From: Bacteroidota bacterium | Lineage (GTDB): Bacteria; Bacteroidota; Ignavibacteria; UBA10030; UBA8401 | DNA: 6,410 bases | NCBI GenBank assembly: GCA_030824295.1 | Contig: JAVBYA010000480.1 | Location: 1-6,410 of the forward strand | Direction of reading: 5' to 3' | Notes under the pieces: generated by a model | Database searches by the model: none | Told to the model about the DNA's origin: nothing | The model's input: the letters and a program-made list of their open reading frames with translations, nothing else | In this document: positions 1-6,253 of the stretch, piece by piece | How the letters are laid out: every line of letters begins with the position of its first letter | Position numbering within the stretch: position 1 is the first letter of the stretch | Program-made: the position numbers and the translations under genes

Positions 1-1
1 G

Positions 2-175
2 GAAACGGAACAGAAAGCGAAGGAAGCATTGAACGACCGGCTTGCAGAAGAGGAACGGCAGCGCGCGGAACTCGCCGCTGAAATGGCGGTCCGGACGGCG
101 GCACTGGAAACGGAACAGCAGGCAAAGCATGCGCTCCTCGCCCGCCTCGCGGAGGAGGAACAGCAGCGTGCCGTT
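2..175 (+). repeat. 105-nt (35-residue) internal repeat in the coiled coil
   Basis: Bases 2-70 and 107-175 encode two similar segments, both beginning ETEQ and containing RLAEEE followed by (R/Q)QRA. The offset is 105 nt, or 35 residues, which equals five heptads and so keeps coiled-coil register. The first copy starts at the window edge, so further copies may lie upstream. It is part of the kinase reading frame, not a mobile repeat. Confidence 0.75.
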
Positions 176-1771
176 CAAGCCTCCGCCCATGCGCAGCGCG
201 AACAACAGATCCTCTCCAACCATATCCGGCAGACAATGGAACTACAAGAGCGGCACGACTCGCTGCAGCGCGAACTGGAGGAGCGGCGTACGGCCGATAC
301 CCGGTCGCAGGAGACCATCCGCGGCCTTCAGCATCAGTTGGAACAGCTGCAGAACGAGCTCAGCGCAACGCGCGGTGCGAACGAATCACTGAACAGCTCC
401 CGCGATGCATTGACCGAAGAGTACCGGCGGAACGAGGAAGAACTGCGCCGCCAGACGGCGGAACACGCACTGCTCCTGACCGTGACCGGAGAAGAACTCG
501 AGCGGACAAAAGCGCTGTTGCAGGAGGAAGCCACTGCCCGTCAGGCCACCGAACATGCGCTGCAGGAGAGCAAACAGCGCCTGTATGCACACATCGCCGA
601 GATGGAACAGAAGTCCCGCGAACAATCCAACGCCATCGCCGCACTGCAGACGCAGCTGACCGAAGCCACGGCGGATGTGGACAATGCCGGTCGAAGCATC
701 CACGCCATCCTCCGCAGCGTCCCCGTTCCGGTCTTCGTCGTGAATGCCTCGGGCGAATGCGAATACTGCAACGCCCCGCTGGAAGAGCTCGTCGGATACG
801 GTATGACCGAACTGAGCGGCAAGCATTTTTCCCGCCTCTTCCCGGAAGAGGAACGGGCCTTCTATGAGGAACAGTGGAAGAACACGGACAACCGCTCCGA
901 ACAGTTCCAGGGTGAGACCCGCATCCTCGCCGCCACCAACGATGCCATTACTGCCTTCGTCACCTTCGTCGATATCCATCCCAACAGCGAAAGCACCAAG
1001 TTCGTCGGTTTCATCCTGGACCGGACCGTCGAGAAGGATTCCCAGCGTCATTTCGCCGCCGCAAAGGAACGGGAACAGGAACTGCTGGAGCTGAAATCAC
1101 GCTTCATCGGCATGGTGAGCAATCAGCTCCGCACATCACTCGTTACCGTCGCCACCAACACCGAACTGCTCGAGCGGTTCATGGACAAGTGGAGCGACGA
1201 ACGCCGCTATCACTCGTTCCTCCGCATCAACGAATCCATCCGGCAGATGATCGACCTCGTCCGGGATGTGACCTTCACCACCCGCGCATCGGCGGAACAA
1301 TACCGCCTGACCATCGGCACCGTGGATGTCGAATCGGTCCTGCAGAACGCTGCAAAAGAGCTCACGGCGGACCTGGAATCGCAGCACCGCTTCATCCTCT
1401 CCGAGAAAGGTGAGATCAACGCCGTGCAGACGGATGAAACGCTGCTCAAGACCCTCACACATCAGCTGCTTTCCAACGCTTTCAAATATTCGCGCGACAA
1501 CACCGAGGTCCGCGCGCATGTTGAACTCACGGACGGACGCTGCACAGTCCGCATCCAGGACCAGGGGATCGGTATCCCTGCGGCGGAACAGAAGCATCTC
1601 TTCTCATCCTTCTTCCGGGCATCGAACGTGGCGAACATCTACGGCACCGGACTCGGACTGACCATCGTGCAGCAGTGCGTGAACCTGCTCGGCGGCACGG
1701 TGAAGGTCGAAAGTGAACTGAACCGCGGCACGACCGTCACCGTCACCATTCCCGTCGCCCATCAGCAATAA
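2..1771 (+). CDS. PAS-domain histidine kinase with a degenerate H-box; 5' end missing
   Basis: This is a sensor kinase cut by the window edge; the frame is open from base 2, so the TTG at 29 is probably not the true start. The order is a long Glu/Gln/Arg/Ala-rich coiled coil (to about nt 690), one PAS domain (about 695-1033), a HisKA dimerisation helix pair (about 1082-1288) and a HATPase_c domain (about 1421-1759). The ATPase domain has its N-box (NAFKYS, 1475-1492), G1 box (DQGIGI, 1559-1576), F-box region (FFRASN) and G2 box (GTGLGL, 1643-1660), so ATP binding looks intact. The H-box, normally SHExRTPL, reads SNQLRTSL: codon 1121-1123 is AAT, giving Asn in place of the phospho-accepting His, and the next residue is Gln instead of Glu. 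The Thr at His+4, linked to phosphatase activity in HisKA kinases, is kept. No transmembrane segment or receiver domain is visible. A noncanonical, phosphatase-only or scaffolding role is inference. Confidence 0.9.
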   Translation, partial: ETEQKAKEALNDRLAEEERQRAELAAEMAVRTAALETEQQAKHALLARLAEEEQQRAVQASAHAQREQQILSNHIRQTMELQERHDSLQRELEERRTADTRSQETIRGLQHQLEQLQNELSATRGANESLNSSRDALTEEYRRNEEELRRQTAEHALLLTVTGEELERTKALLQEEATARQATEHALQESKQRLYAHIAEMEQKSREQSNAIAALQTQLTEATADVDNAGRSIHAILRSVPVPVFVVNASGECEYCNAPLEELVGYGMTELSGKHFSRLFPEEERAFYEEQWKNTDNRSEQFQGETRILAATNDAITAFVTFVDIHPNSESTKFVGFILDRTVEKDSQRHFAAAKEREQELLELKSRFIGMVSNQLRTSLVTVATNTELLERFMDKWSDERRYHSFLRINESIRQMIDLVRDVTFTTRASAEQYRLTIGTVDVESVLQNAAKELTADLESQHRFILSEKGEINAVQTDETLLKTLTHQLLSNAFKYSRDNTEVRAHVELTDGRCTVRIQDQGIGIPAAEQKHLFSSFFRASNVANIYGTGLGLTIVQQCVNLLGGTVKVESELNRGTTVTVTIPVAHQQ

Positions 1772-1779
1772 CTATCACC

Positions 1780-1815
1780 GCCGGGAGCACCCGGCAGCCG
1801 CACGCTTCCGTGCGG
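1780..1815 (+). terminator. Two tandem perfect hairpins after the kinase gene
   Basis: The first hairpin is GCCGGG-AGCA-CCCGGC (1780-1795). The second is CCGCACG-CTTC-CGTGCGG (1798-1815). They begin 9 nt after the kinase stop codon and end about 37 nt before the next start. Position and GC-rich stems suit a transcript end or an RNA-stabilising structure, but only TCTGT follows the second stem, so a classical U-tract is missing. Intrinsic termination is therefore uncertain. Confidence 0.4.
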
Positions 1816-1842
1816 TCTGTACTCCAGTGCGACTTTCATGAA

Positions 1843-1847
1843 AAGGA
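1843..1847 (+). promoter_or_regulatory. Ribosome binding site that favours the ATG at 1853
   Basis: AAGGA lies 5 nt upstream of the ATG at 1853 but downstream of the ATG at 1838, which has only pyrimidine-rich sequence before it. This makes 1853 the better start for the DUF2461 gene. Confidence 0.55.
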
Positions 1848-1852
1848 TACCC

Positions 1853-2560
1853 ATGCTCCGAGAATTGGACGAACAGCATTTCCCCCCCTTCGAAGGTTTT
1901 CCGAAGGAGAGCGTTGCCTTCCTGAAGCGGCTCAAAAAGAACAACACCCGCGACTGGTTCGCTGCACACAAACAGGACTACGAGGACCATATCAAGTTCC
2001 CCATGCAGAGCTTCATCGCTGCCATGCAGCCGCTCATGGCGGACTTCGCGCCGCAGTTCGATGTTCACCCGAAGCGTTCTATGTTCCGCATCTACCGCGA
2101 TACCCGCTTCAGCAAGGACAAGACGCCGTACAAGACCCACATGGCCGGGCATTTCGTCCTGAAAGGAAAACCGAAGGGATTCGAAGGGTCCGGCTATTAT
2201 CTGCACATCGCACCGGGCGAAGTGTTCATCGGCGGCGGCATCTACATGCCGGACAACGACCAGCTGAAACAGATCCGTTCAGCCATCGCGGCACATCCCA
2301 AGGAATTCCTCGCGGTCATCAACAAACCGTCGTTCAAAAGAATGTTCAGCGGCATCAGCGGTGCGAAACTCTCCCGTCCCCCCAAAGGATACCTCCCCGA
2401 CCATCCGATGATCGAATGGCTGAAGATGAAACAGTTCTTCACCGGCGTCGACCTGAAAGAGGAGATCTGCTACCGGAAGGACTTCCCCAAGGTCATCGCG
2501 AAGCATTGTCAGGAACTGGCCCCGCTCGTCGATTTCATGAATAAGGCCATGGGTTTCTAA
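1853..2560 (+). CDS. DUF2461 (TIGR02453-type) family protein
   Basis: A 235-residue protein of the DUF2461 family, a widespread group of unknown biochemical function. Recognition rests on the N-terminal FPPF-GFP segment, the NTRDWFAAHKQDYE block (about residues 31-44), the highly characteristic RIYRDTRFSKDKTPYKT block (about 79-95), SGYYLHI (about 113-119) and GGGIYMP (about 127-133). The length is normal for the family and the protein appears complete. It has no signal peptide or membrane segment and is probably cytoplasmic. An in-frame ATG at 1838 would add five residues, but the AAGGA motif points to 1853. It is separated from the upstream kinase by two hairpins and from rluE by a repeat block, so co-transcription with either is doubtful. 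I assign no function. Confidence 0.93.
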   Translation: MLRELDEQHFPPFEGFPKESVAFLKRLKKNNTRDWFAAHKQDYEDHIKFPMQSFIAAMQPLMADFAPQFDVHPKRSMFRIYRDTRFSKDKTPYKTHMAGHFVLKGKPKGFEGSGYYLHIAPGEVFIGGGIYMPDNDQLKQIRSAIAAHPKEFLAVINKPSFKRMFSGISGAKLSRPPKGYLPDHPMIEWLKMKQFFTGVDLKEEICYRKDFPKVIAKHCQELAPLVDFMNKAMGF

Positions 2561-2567
2561 AAAGCAT

Positions 2568-2594
2568 TCCAGGATTTCAAGATTATCAGGATTA
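2568..2594 (-). repeat. Inverted copy of the 26-nt repeat unit
   Basis: This segment matches the reverse complement of the 26-nt unit found at 2640-2691, with two substitutions and one extra C. It begins 7 nt after the DUF2461 stop codon. With the right-hand array it can form a long stem around a 45-nt AT-rich interior (2595-2639). That interior itself contains a small inverted repeat, AAAAAT (2597-2602) with ATTTTT (2615-2620). Confidence 0.75.
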
Positions 2595-2639
2595 TAAAAA
2601 ATTGTACTGGATGGATTTTTATTCGCTGCACAGATGGGT

Positions 2640-2706
2640 AATCTTGATAATCTTGCAATCCTGAAAATCTTGATAATCTTGCAATCCTGAAAATCTTGAT
2701 AATTTT
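2640..2706 (+). repeat. Tandem 26-nt repeat array, two full copies plus a partial third
   Basis: Copies at 2640-2665 and 2666-2691 are identical; a third begins at 2692 and decays after about 12 nt. Each unit is built from three smaller related pieces: AATCTTGAT, AATCTTGCA and ATCCTGAA. The block is far more AT-rich than the flanking genes. It ends 3 nt before the rluE start codon. Spurious frames through it give runs of the KILIIL or YQDYQD kind. I do not see a gene in 2561-2709. Confidence 0.85.
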
Positions 2707-2709
2707 CCA

Positions 2710-3273
2710 ATGATCTATATACTTTTTTATAAGCCTTTCAACGTCCTCTCCCAATTCTCCCCCGAACCGGGAAAGAAGACGCTCAAGGATTTCCTCTCCC
2801 TGCCGAAGGATGTCTACCCGGTCGGACGGCTGGACTATGACAGTGAAGGATTGCTGCTGCTGACGAATGATAGTGCCGTCAAACAGAAACTCACCGATCC
2901 ATCGTTCGGTCACCCCAAGACGTATTTCGCACAGGTGGAACGTATTCCGGATGAGACCGCATTGACGCAGCTCCGCAGCGGTGTAGTGATCGAAGGGGAA
3001 CGGACACGCCCCGCAGAGGTCGCATTGCTGACAGAAGATCCTTCGTTCCCTGAACGTTCCGTCCCGATCCGCTTCCGCAAGAACGTACCGACCGCATGGC
3101 TCAGCATCGTGCTGCGCGAAGGACGCAACCGTCAGGTGCGCAAGATGACAGCGGCTGTCGGCCACCCGACACTCCGTCTCGTGCGCGTGAAGATCGGCGA
3201 TCTCGGCATCGGCACGCTCGCTCCCGGTGAGTGGCGCGAGGTGCGGCGCGATGAACTCTCCATCGGACCTTGA
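2710..3273 (+). CDS. rluE: 23S rRNA pseudouridine synthase, RluE type
   Basis: A 187-residue enzyme of the RsuA/RluB/RluE/RluF family, which isomerises uridine to pseudouridine in ribosomal RNA. E. coli RluE acts on U2457 of 23S rRNA. The catalytic block GRLDYDSEGLLLLTND starts at residue 39, with Asp42 as the expected catalytic residue. Other family signatures are FYKPFNVLSQF at the N terminus, HPKTY, IRFRKNVPTAWL and GRNRQVRKMTAAVGHPTLRLVR. No S4 RNA-binding domain precedes the catalytic domain, which fits RluE better than RsuA, RluB or RluF. The ATG at 2710 is the only reasonable start, because an in-frame stop at 2674-2676 lies upstream. No Shine-Dalgarno motif is visible, and the sequence just upstream is the tandem repeat array. 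Family assignment is firm; the exact target uridine is inferred. Confidence 0.93.
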   Translation: MIYILFYKPFNVLSQFSPEPGKKTLKDFLSLPKDVYPVGRLDYDSEGLLLLTNDSAVKQKLTDPSFGHPKTYFAQVERIPDETALTQLRSGVVIEGERTRPAEVALLTEDPSFPERSVPIRFRKNVPTAWLSIVLREGRNRQVRKMTAAVGHPTLRLVRVKIGDLGIGTLAPGEWREVRRDELSIGP

Positions 3274-3321
3274 CAATTATCGTAAAACTGACGCAACCGT
3301 AATCTTCGCTTCATCCCTTCC

Positions 3322-3354
3322 TTTTCATTCCGTCATATTCCGCGCGTATCTTTG
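3322..3354 (+). promoter_or_regulatory. Putative Bacteroidota-type promoter for the small exported protein
   Basis: TATCTTTG at 3347-3354 fits the Bacteroidota -7 consensus TAnnTTTG exactly. A weak T-rich element, TTTTC (3322-3326), stands about 20 nt upstream where the -33 box would be, but it lacks the usual TTG. Transcription would start near 3361 and give a leader of roughly 110 nt before the ATG at 3475. The rest of 3274-3474 shows no gene that I can support. Confidence 0.45.
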
Positions 3355-3464
3355 CATTGTTCCTTTACAACTGTTGCAGTAATGGATCTTTGATAGAAAC
3401 TTTTCCGGTGCGCGTCCGTTTGTATATGCACCCACCGAGAAAAGCCAGCCACAACACAATCCAT

Positions 3465-3470
3465 AGGAGG
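3465..3470 (+). promoter_or_regulatory. Strong Shine-Dalgarno site
   Basis: AGGAGG sits 4 nt before the ATG at 3475. It is the clearest ribosome binding site in the window, fixes the start of the small exported protein, and contrasts with the weak or absent sites of the other genes. Confidence 0.85.
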
Positions 3471-3474
3471 AGTT

Positions 3475-3864
3475 ATGAAGACGATGTCCGTGCTGTTCGT
3501 TGTCTGCTTTGGTGTTTCTTCGGTTCTTGCATCCACCCCGAAAGGTTCCGCTGAAAGTGTCGATTGGGCGAAAGCGGAAAAGAACTACATCGCCAATCTC
3601 CATTCCGAGAATACCGGAGTGGTCACGAGCACCGCCAATCACATCCGACGATACAAACTAACGGGTGCCGTGGACGAGCTCATCGAATTGCTCTCTGCCG
3701 ATAAGGCCGATAATGTGAAGATCTCTGCCGCATGGGCGCTGGTCTCTGTCTGCGGGGAAGAAGGAAGGGAAGCTGTGGAAGAGGCTGCGAACAGCGAGGA
3801 AAATGAGATGCTGGTGACCTTCTATCGGACCATCCTCAATTCGCCGGTCACCGCGGAGAACTGA
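3475..3864 (+). CDS. Small exported protein with a HEAT-like helical segment
   Basis: A 129-residue protein of unknown function. Residues 1 to about 19 look like a Sec signal peptide: Lys at position 2, a hydrophobic stretch MSVLFVVCFGVSSV, then a plausible cleavage site after VLA. The mature part is mostly helical and charged. Residues about 45-110, including AVDELIELLSADKADNVKISAAWALVSV, have the spacing of HEAT-type repeats, where paired helices carry regularly placed Leu, Ala and Val. It probably acts in the periplasm or at the envelope as a binding or scaffold protein, which is inference. It has its own promoter candidate, a long leader and a strong ribosome binding site, so it seems independently and efficiently expressed. 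It converges on the glycoside hydrolase gene with 14 nt between stop codons. No catalytic motif is visible. Confidence 0.82.
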   Translation: MKTMSVLFVVCFGVSSVLASTPKGSAESVDWAKAEKNYIANLHSENTGVVTSTANHIRRYKLTGAVDELIELLSADKADNVKISAAWALVSVCGEEGREAVEEAANSEENEMLVTFYRTILNSPVTAEN

Positions 3865-3880
3865 GCCGTTCCAACGGTTC
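3863..3880. terminator. Hairpin spanning the stop codons of two convergent genes
   Basis: The stem pairs 3863-3869 with 3874-3880 (GAGCCGT with ACGGTTC, one G-T wobble) around a 4-nt loop. It overlaps the TGA of the small exported protein and the TGA of the glycoside hydrolase on the other strand. The placement suits a shared bidirectional terminator, but neither side has a clear U-tract. Confidence 0.35.
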
Positions 3881-5603
3881 ATGGTTTGATCATCGTCCGC
3901 ACGATCGTGGAATCCCCTGCCGACAACCGGTATTCGATGGCGCCGGCAGGGAACGGCGCGGTGTTCACGGCGACCACATGCAGTCCGGCATTGCGTGTAT
4001 CGTTCACAAGCAGGGTCATTGTGCCGGAGCGTGCATCGTTCACCGCTAACCGTACCGGCATCCGCTTCGGCAGATCGAACATGATGTACGCGCGGCCGTT
4101 CGCCGCAGCCGGAACGGTGTTCCAGACGGAGACGATCGTCCGCGGTTTTTCGTAGCGGGCAAGAATACGTTGGATCTCGGAAACGGTCTTGACCGGAGCG
4201 CCGCTCTCATTCCCGGCACGGTCCAGCGACATCACCGTATAGAAATATTCCCGTCCGTTCGCCGACTCGTCCCGGTAGCTGCGCACCATTGCCGGCAGGA
4301 CCGCTGCGATGTTCTCCGCACGGCGTGTATCGATCTTCTTCTGCGAAGAACGGTACACCACATACCGATGGACCGGCTCCTTATCCGGCGCTGCGTCCGG
4401 TTCCTTCCACGCGATCACTGCGGCTCCCTTATCGTTCGATACGGACATCTCCTTCGGCGCATTCGGCGGAATGGAATCCTTCCACACCATCGGCGGGACC
4501 AATGCCGGCGAAGTATAGAGCGGACCGTCCCTGCCGATCACCGCGGCGATGTTCTCGTACCGGAAGAATGCCTGTCCCTGCGCCCCCTCTTCCCTCGTCA
4601 GCCGCACCTGTTCCTTCACCTCGTCCTGCACCGCCGTCCGGTAGGCCCCGATGCCGATGTAGATATGGCGTTGTGCGTTCTCGTTCACCCAGTCGCTGCT
4701 CAGCAGGAAGAAATCCGGATCGTTCGGATTCTTCTGCTCTCCGATCGACCAATACAGCTGCGGTGCGAGATAATCATGGATCCCTTCGCGCAGCCAGCGC
4801 CGCGAGTCCTGGAACACACCGGAGTATCCGTTGAACGATGACTGCGCGCCGGGAATGGACTGATAGATGCCGAGCGGAGCCGAACCGACCTTCACCCACG
4901 GCTTCTCCTTTTGCACGAATGTATACACGTTCCGCACGAACGAGGTGACGTTGTTCCGCCGCCATTCGGGACGCTCCACACCGTCGCCCCACTTCGTGAA
5001 CGAACCCCAATCCTCGAACGCTGCCGAAGGATAGCGGATATAATCGAAATGGATCCCGTCAATGTCGTACCCGCTGATCAGTTCCTTCACCAGTTCTTCG
5101 GTGTATGTGCGTGCATCCGGTTCACCCATATCCAGCCACCACTCCCCTTCGAACAAACGGACCCACTCCCGGTGTTTGCGTGTGACATGCTGCTGATGCG
5201 CCGGAAGATTATCGCTCCCCCACACTTTCGCCACATTGAACCATGCATGCAGCTCCAGTCCCCGTTTGTGCGCTTCGATGATCGCGAACTCCAGCGGATC
5301 GTATCCCGGGTCCCGTCCGAGCACACCGGTCAGCTGACCGGCCCACGGCTCGAGTGCGGAGCGGTACAGCACGTTGCCGCGCGGCCGCACCTGGAAAAAG
5401 ACCGTATTGAAATGCTGCTCCTGAAGCGTGTTGAAGATGGCAATGAGCGATCGCTGCTGCTCCGCAGGATCGGTGGAGGTCGGCCAGTCCCCTCCTGCCG
5501 AGGAGACCCAGACCGCGCGCACTTCATGCTTGGAGGATTGGGCCGGGGAGAACACCGCGCACACAACAAGCAGGATCGATATGGAACGATAGATAATGTT
5601 CAT
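3879..5603 (-). CDS. Secreted GHL10-family glycoside hydrolase with FnIII and T9SS-like C-terminal domains
   Basis: A 574-residue exported enzyme. Residues 1 to about 22 form a signal peptide; the LVVC segment is a poor lipobox, so lipidation is unlikely. Residues about 26-365 are a GHL10 (DUF187, YngK-like) TIM-barrel domain, marked by EVRAVWVSSAGGDWP, FQVRPRGNVLY, LHAWFN, DGIHFDYIRYP (182-192, with the conserved acidic residues) and DYLAPQLYW (277-285). E. coli DigH (YddW), a GHL10 member, cleaves denuded peptidoglycan strands; a cell-wall or other glycan substrate here is inference. Residues about 380-475 resemble a fibronectin III domain. Residues about 488-574 resemble a T9SS type A sorting domain (FDLPKRMPVRLAV, NAGLHVVAV, AGAIEYRLSAGD). 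The frame is open further upstream to 5798, but the ATG at 5603 directly precedes the signal peptide and the extension would run through the transposase gene. No Shine-Dalgarno motif is seen. The start lies 64 nt downstream of the transposase stop. Confidence 0.92.
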   Translation of the reverse strand: MNIIYRSISILLVVCAVFSPAQSSKHEVRAVWVSSAGGDWPTSTDPAEQQRSLIAIFNTLQEQHFNTVFFQVRPRGNVLYRSALEPWAGQLTGVLGRDPGYDPLEFAIIEAHKRGLELHAWFNVAKVWGSDNLPAHQQHVTRKHREWVRLFEGEWWLDMGEPDARTYTEELVKELISGYDIDGIHFDYIRYPSAAFEDWGSFTKWGDGVERPEWRRNNVTSFVRNVYTFVQKEKPWVKVGSAPLGIYQSIPGAQSSFNGYSGVFQDSRRWLREGIHDYLAPQLYWSIGEQKNPNDPDFFLLSSDWVNENAQRHIYIGIGAYRTAVQDEVKEQVRLTREEGAQGQAFFRYENIAAVIGRDGPLYTSPALVPPMVWKDSIPPNAPKEMSVSNDKGAAVIAWKEPDAAPDKEPVHRYVVYRSSQKKIDTRRAENIAAVLPAMVRSYRDESANGREYFYTVMSLDRAGNESGAPVKTVSEIQRILARYEKPRTIVSVWNTVPAAANGRAYIMFDLPKRMPVRLAVNDARSGTMTLLVNDTRNAGLHVVAVNTAPFPAGAIEYRLSAGDSTIVRTMIKP

Positions 5604-5667
5604 GGAAGGACAACGGTCCGCTTGAGGATACTGAAGATGTGCAAGAAAAGCAAAAGCAGCGGAAGGA

Positions 5668-6186
5668 TTAAAGAGGCTGGCGCTGCTTCTGCAGTTTGGC
5701 CGCCCATGCAGCCGGATTGTTCCGGATATACTCCCGTATTCGATGCAAAGCATCATCGCTGCGGATGATCCGTTCGTAGAAGCGGGACTGCCAGACAATG
5801 CATCCCGGATCGTCGTGCAGCTTCCGTATCTTCGTTGTCACCGCCGATTTAAAATTACGGACCGCCGTGGAAACAGACCGCTGTCGAACGGCAAAGACCG
5901 GACCGGAGGTCGATCGCGGCTCATCCGGATTCTCGATGGCGATGATTCCGTGGATGTGATCCGGCATGATAACGTACTCATCCAGCGATGCATAATCACA
6001 AAGCTGCGGGATCAACTGCCAGGATTCATCCGCCATTCTTCCCTCCCGGGAGAGATGCATCACTCCATTAATGACGGCACCGAATAACGGAACGCGCTTA
6101 TCCGTACAGATCGTGACGAAGGAGAGATGGGAACTGGCGTAATTGAAATAGGGAAGGCGATATCGCTTGCGGACCGGGAACGGCAT
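5668..6186 (-). CDS. IS200-like Y1 (HUH) transposase, REP-associated (RAYT) type
   Basis: A 172-residue single-strand DNA transposase of the Y1_Tnp family. The HUH metal-binding motif is His77-Ile-His79 in MPDHIHGII. The nucleophile is probably Tyr137 in WQSRFYERIIR, followed by the family signature IREYIRNNPAAW (150-161). RAYT proteins often have His after the Tyr-Asp/Glu pair at this point; here it is Arg139. The N-terminal LSFVTICTDKRVPLFG block is also typical. An upstream GTG at 6231 would add 15 residues, but that extension lies inside a palindrome and the conserved domain begins near residue 10 of the ATG form, so I prefer 6186. There is no clear ribosome binding site. The gene appears intact, without frameshifts. 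RAYTs are usually single-copy and immobile themselves, acting on nearby palindromes; candidates lie directly upstream. Confidence 0.93.
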   Translation of the reverse strand: MPFPVRKRYRLPYFNYASSHLSFVTICTDKRVPLFGAVINGVMHLSREGRMADESWQLIPQLCDYASLDEYVIMPDHIHGIIAIENPDEPRSTSGPVFAVRQRSVSTAVRNFKSAVTTKIRKLHDDPGCIVWQSRFYERIIRSDDALHRIREYIRNNPAAWAAKLQKQRQPL

Positions 6187-6197
6187 GCGGGGAATCG

Positions 6198-6253
6198 GGA
6201 ATGAATGGGGCGCTGCCGGACGATCCGGCACAGGATGATACGGCCTTCATTCC
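6198..6253. repeat. Nested palindrome upstream of the transposase start
   Basis: The outer arms GGAATGAA (6198-6205) and TTCATTCC (6246-6253) are perfect inverted repeats. Nested inside is a perfect hairpin TGCCGGA-CGA-TCCGGCA (6214-6230). The 56-nt structure ends 11 nt from the preferred transposase start. It could be a REP-like or IS200-end-like substrate, or a leader structure controlling the transposase. Function is inferred from position and symmetry only. Confidence 0.6.

Noticed and set aside
386..1051. Long open frame on the - strand inside the kinase gene (221 codons)
   Set aside because: It is antisense to clear coiled-coil and PAS coding sequence, shows no recognisable domain, and is explained by GC-rich codon bias.
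2640..2706. Repeat block as a CRISPR array
   Set aside because: The 26-nt units are directly contiguous without unique spacers and are made of shorter sub-repeats; no cas genes are nearby.
3270..3275. TTGACA at the rluE stop codon as a sigma-70 -35 box
   Set aside because: No acceptable -10 hexamer lies 16-18 nt downstream; CGTAAT and similar sites have the wrong spacing.
2557..3276. Open frame on the - strand covering rluE and the repeat block
   Set aside because: It is antisense to a confidently identified pseudouridine synthase; its C-terminal part is low-complexity translation of the repeats.
5615..5660. Weak -35/-10 pair on the - strand (TTGCTT and TATCCT, 17-nt spacing) before the glycoside hydrolase
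   Set aside because: Only about half of the consensus positions match and there is no TAnnTTTG element, so it is not distinguishable from chance.
4170..5768. Two long + strand open frames (4170-4841 and 4911-5768) opposite the glycoside hydrolase
   Set aside because: Both are shadows of the GHL10 gene, rich in Arg, His and Pro, with no domain or start signal.
5604..5798. N-terminal extension of the glycoside hydrolase to 5798
   Set aside because: It would overlap the transposase coding region and bury a good signal peptide inside the protein; the ATG at 5603 fits better.
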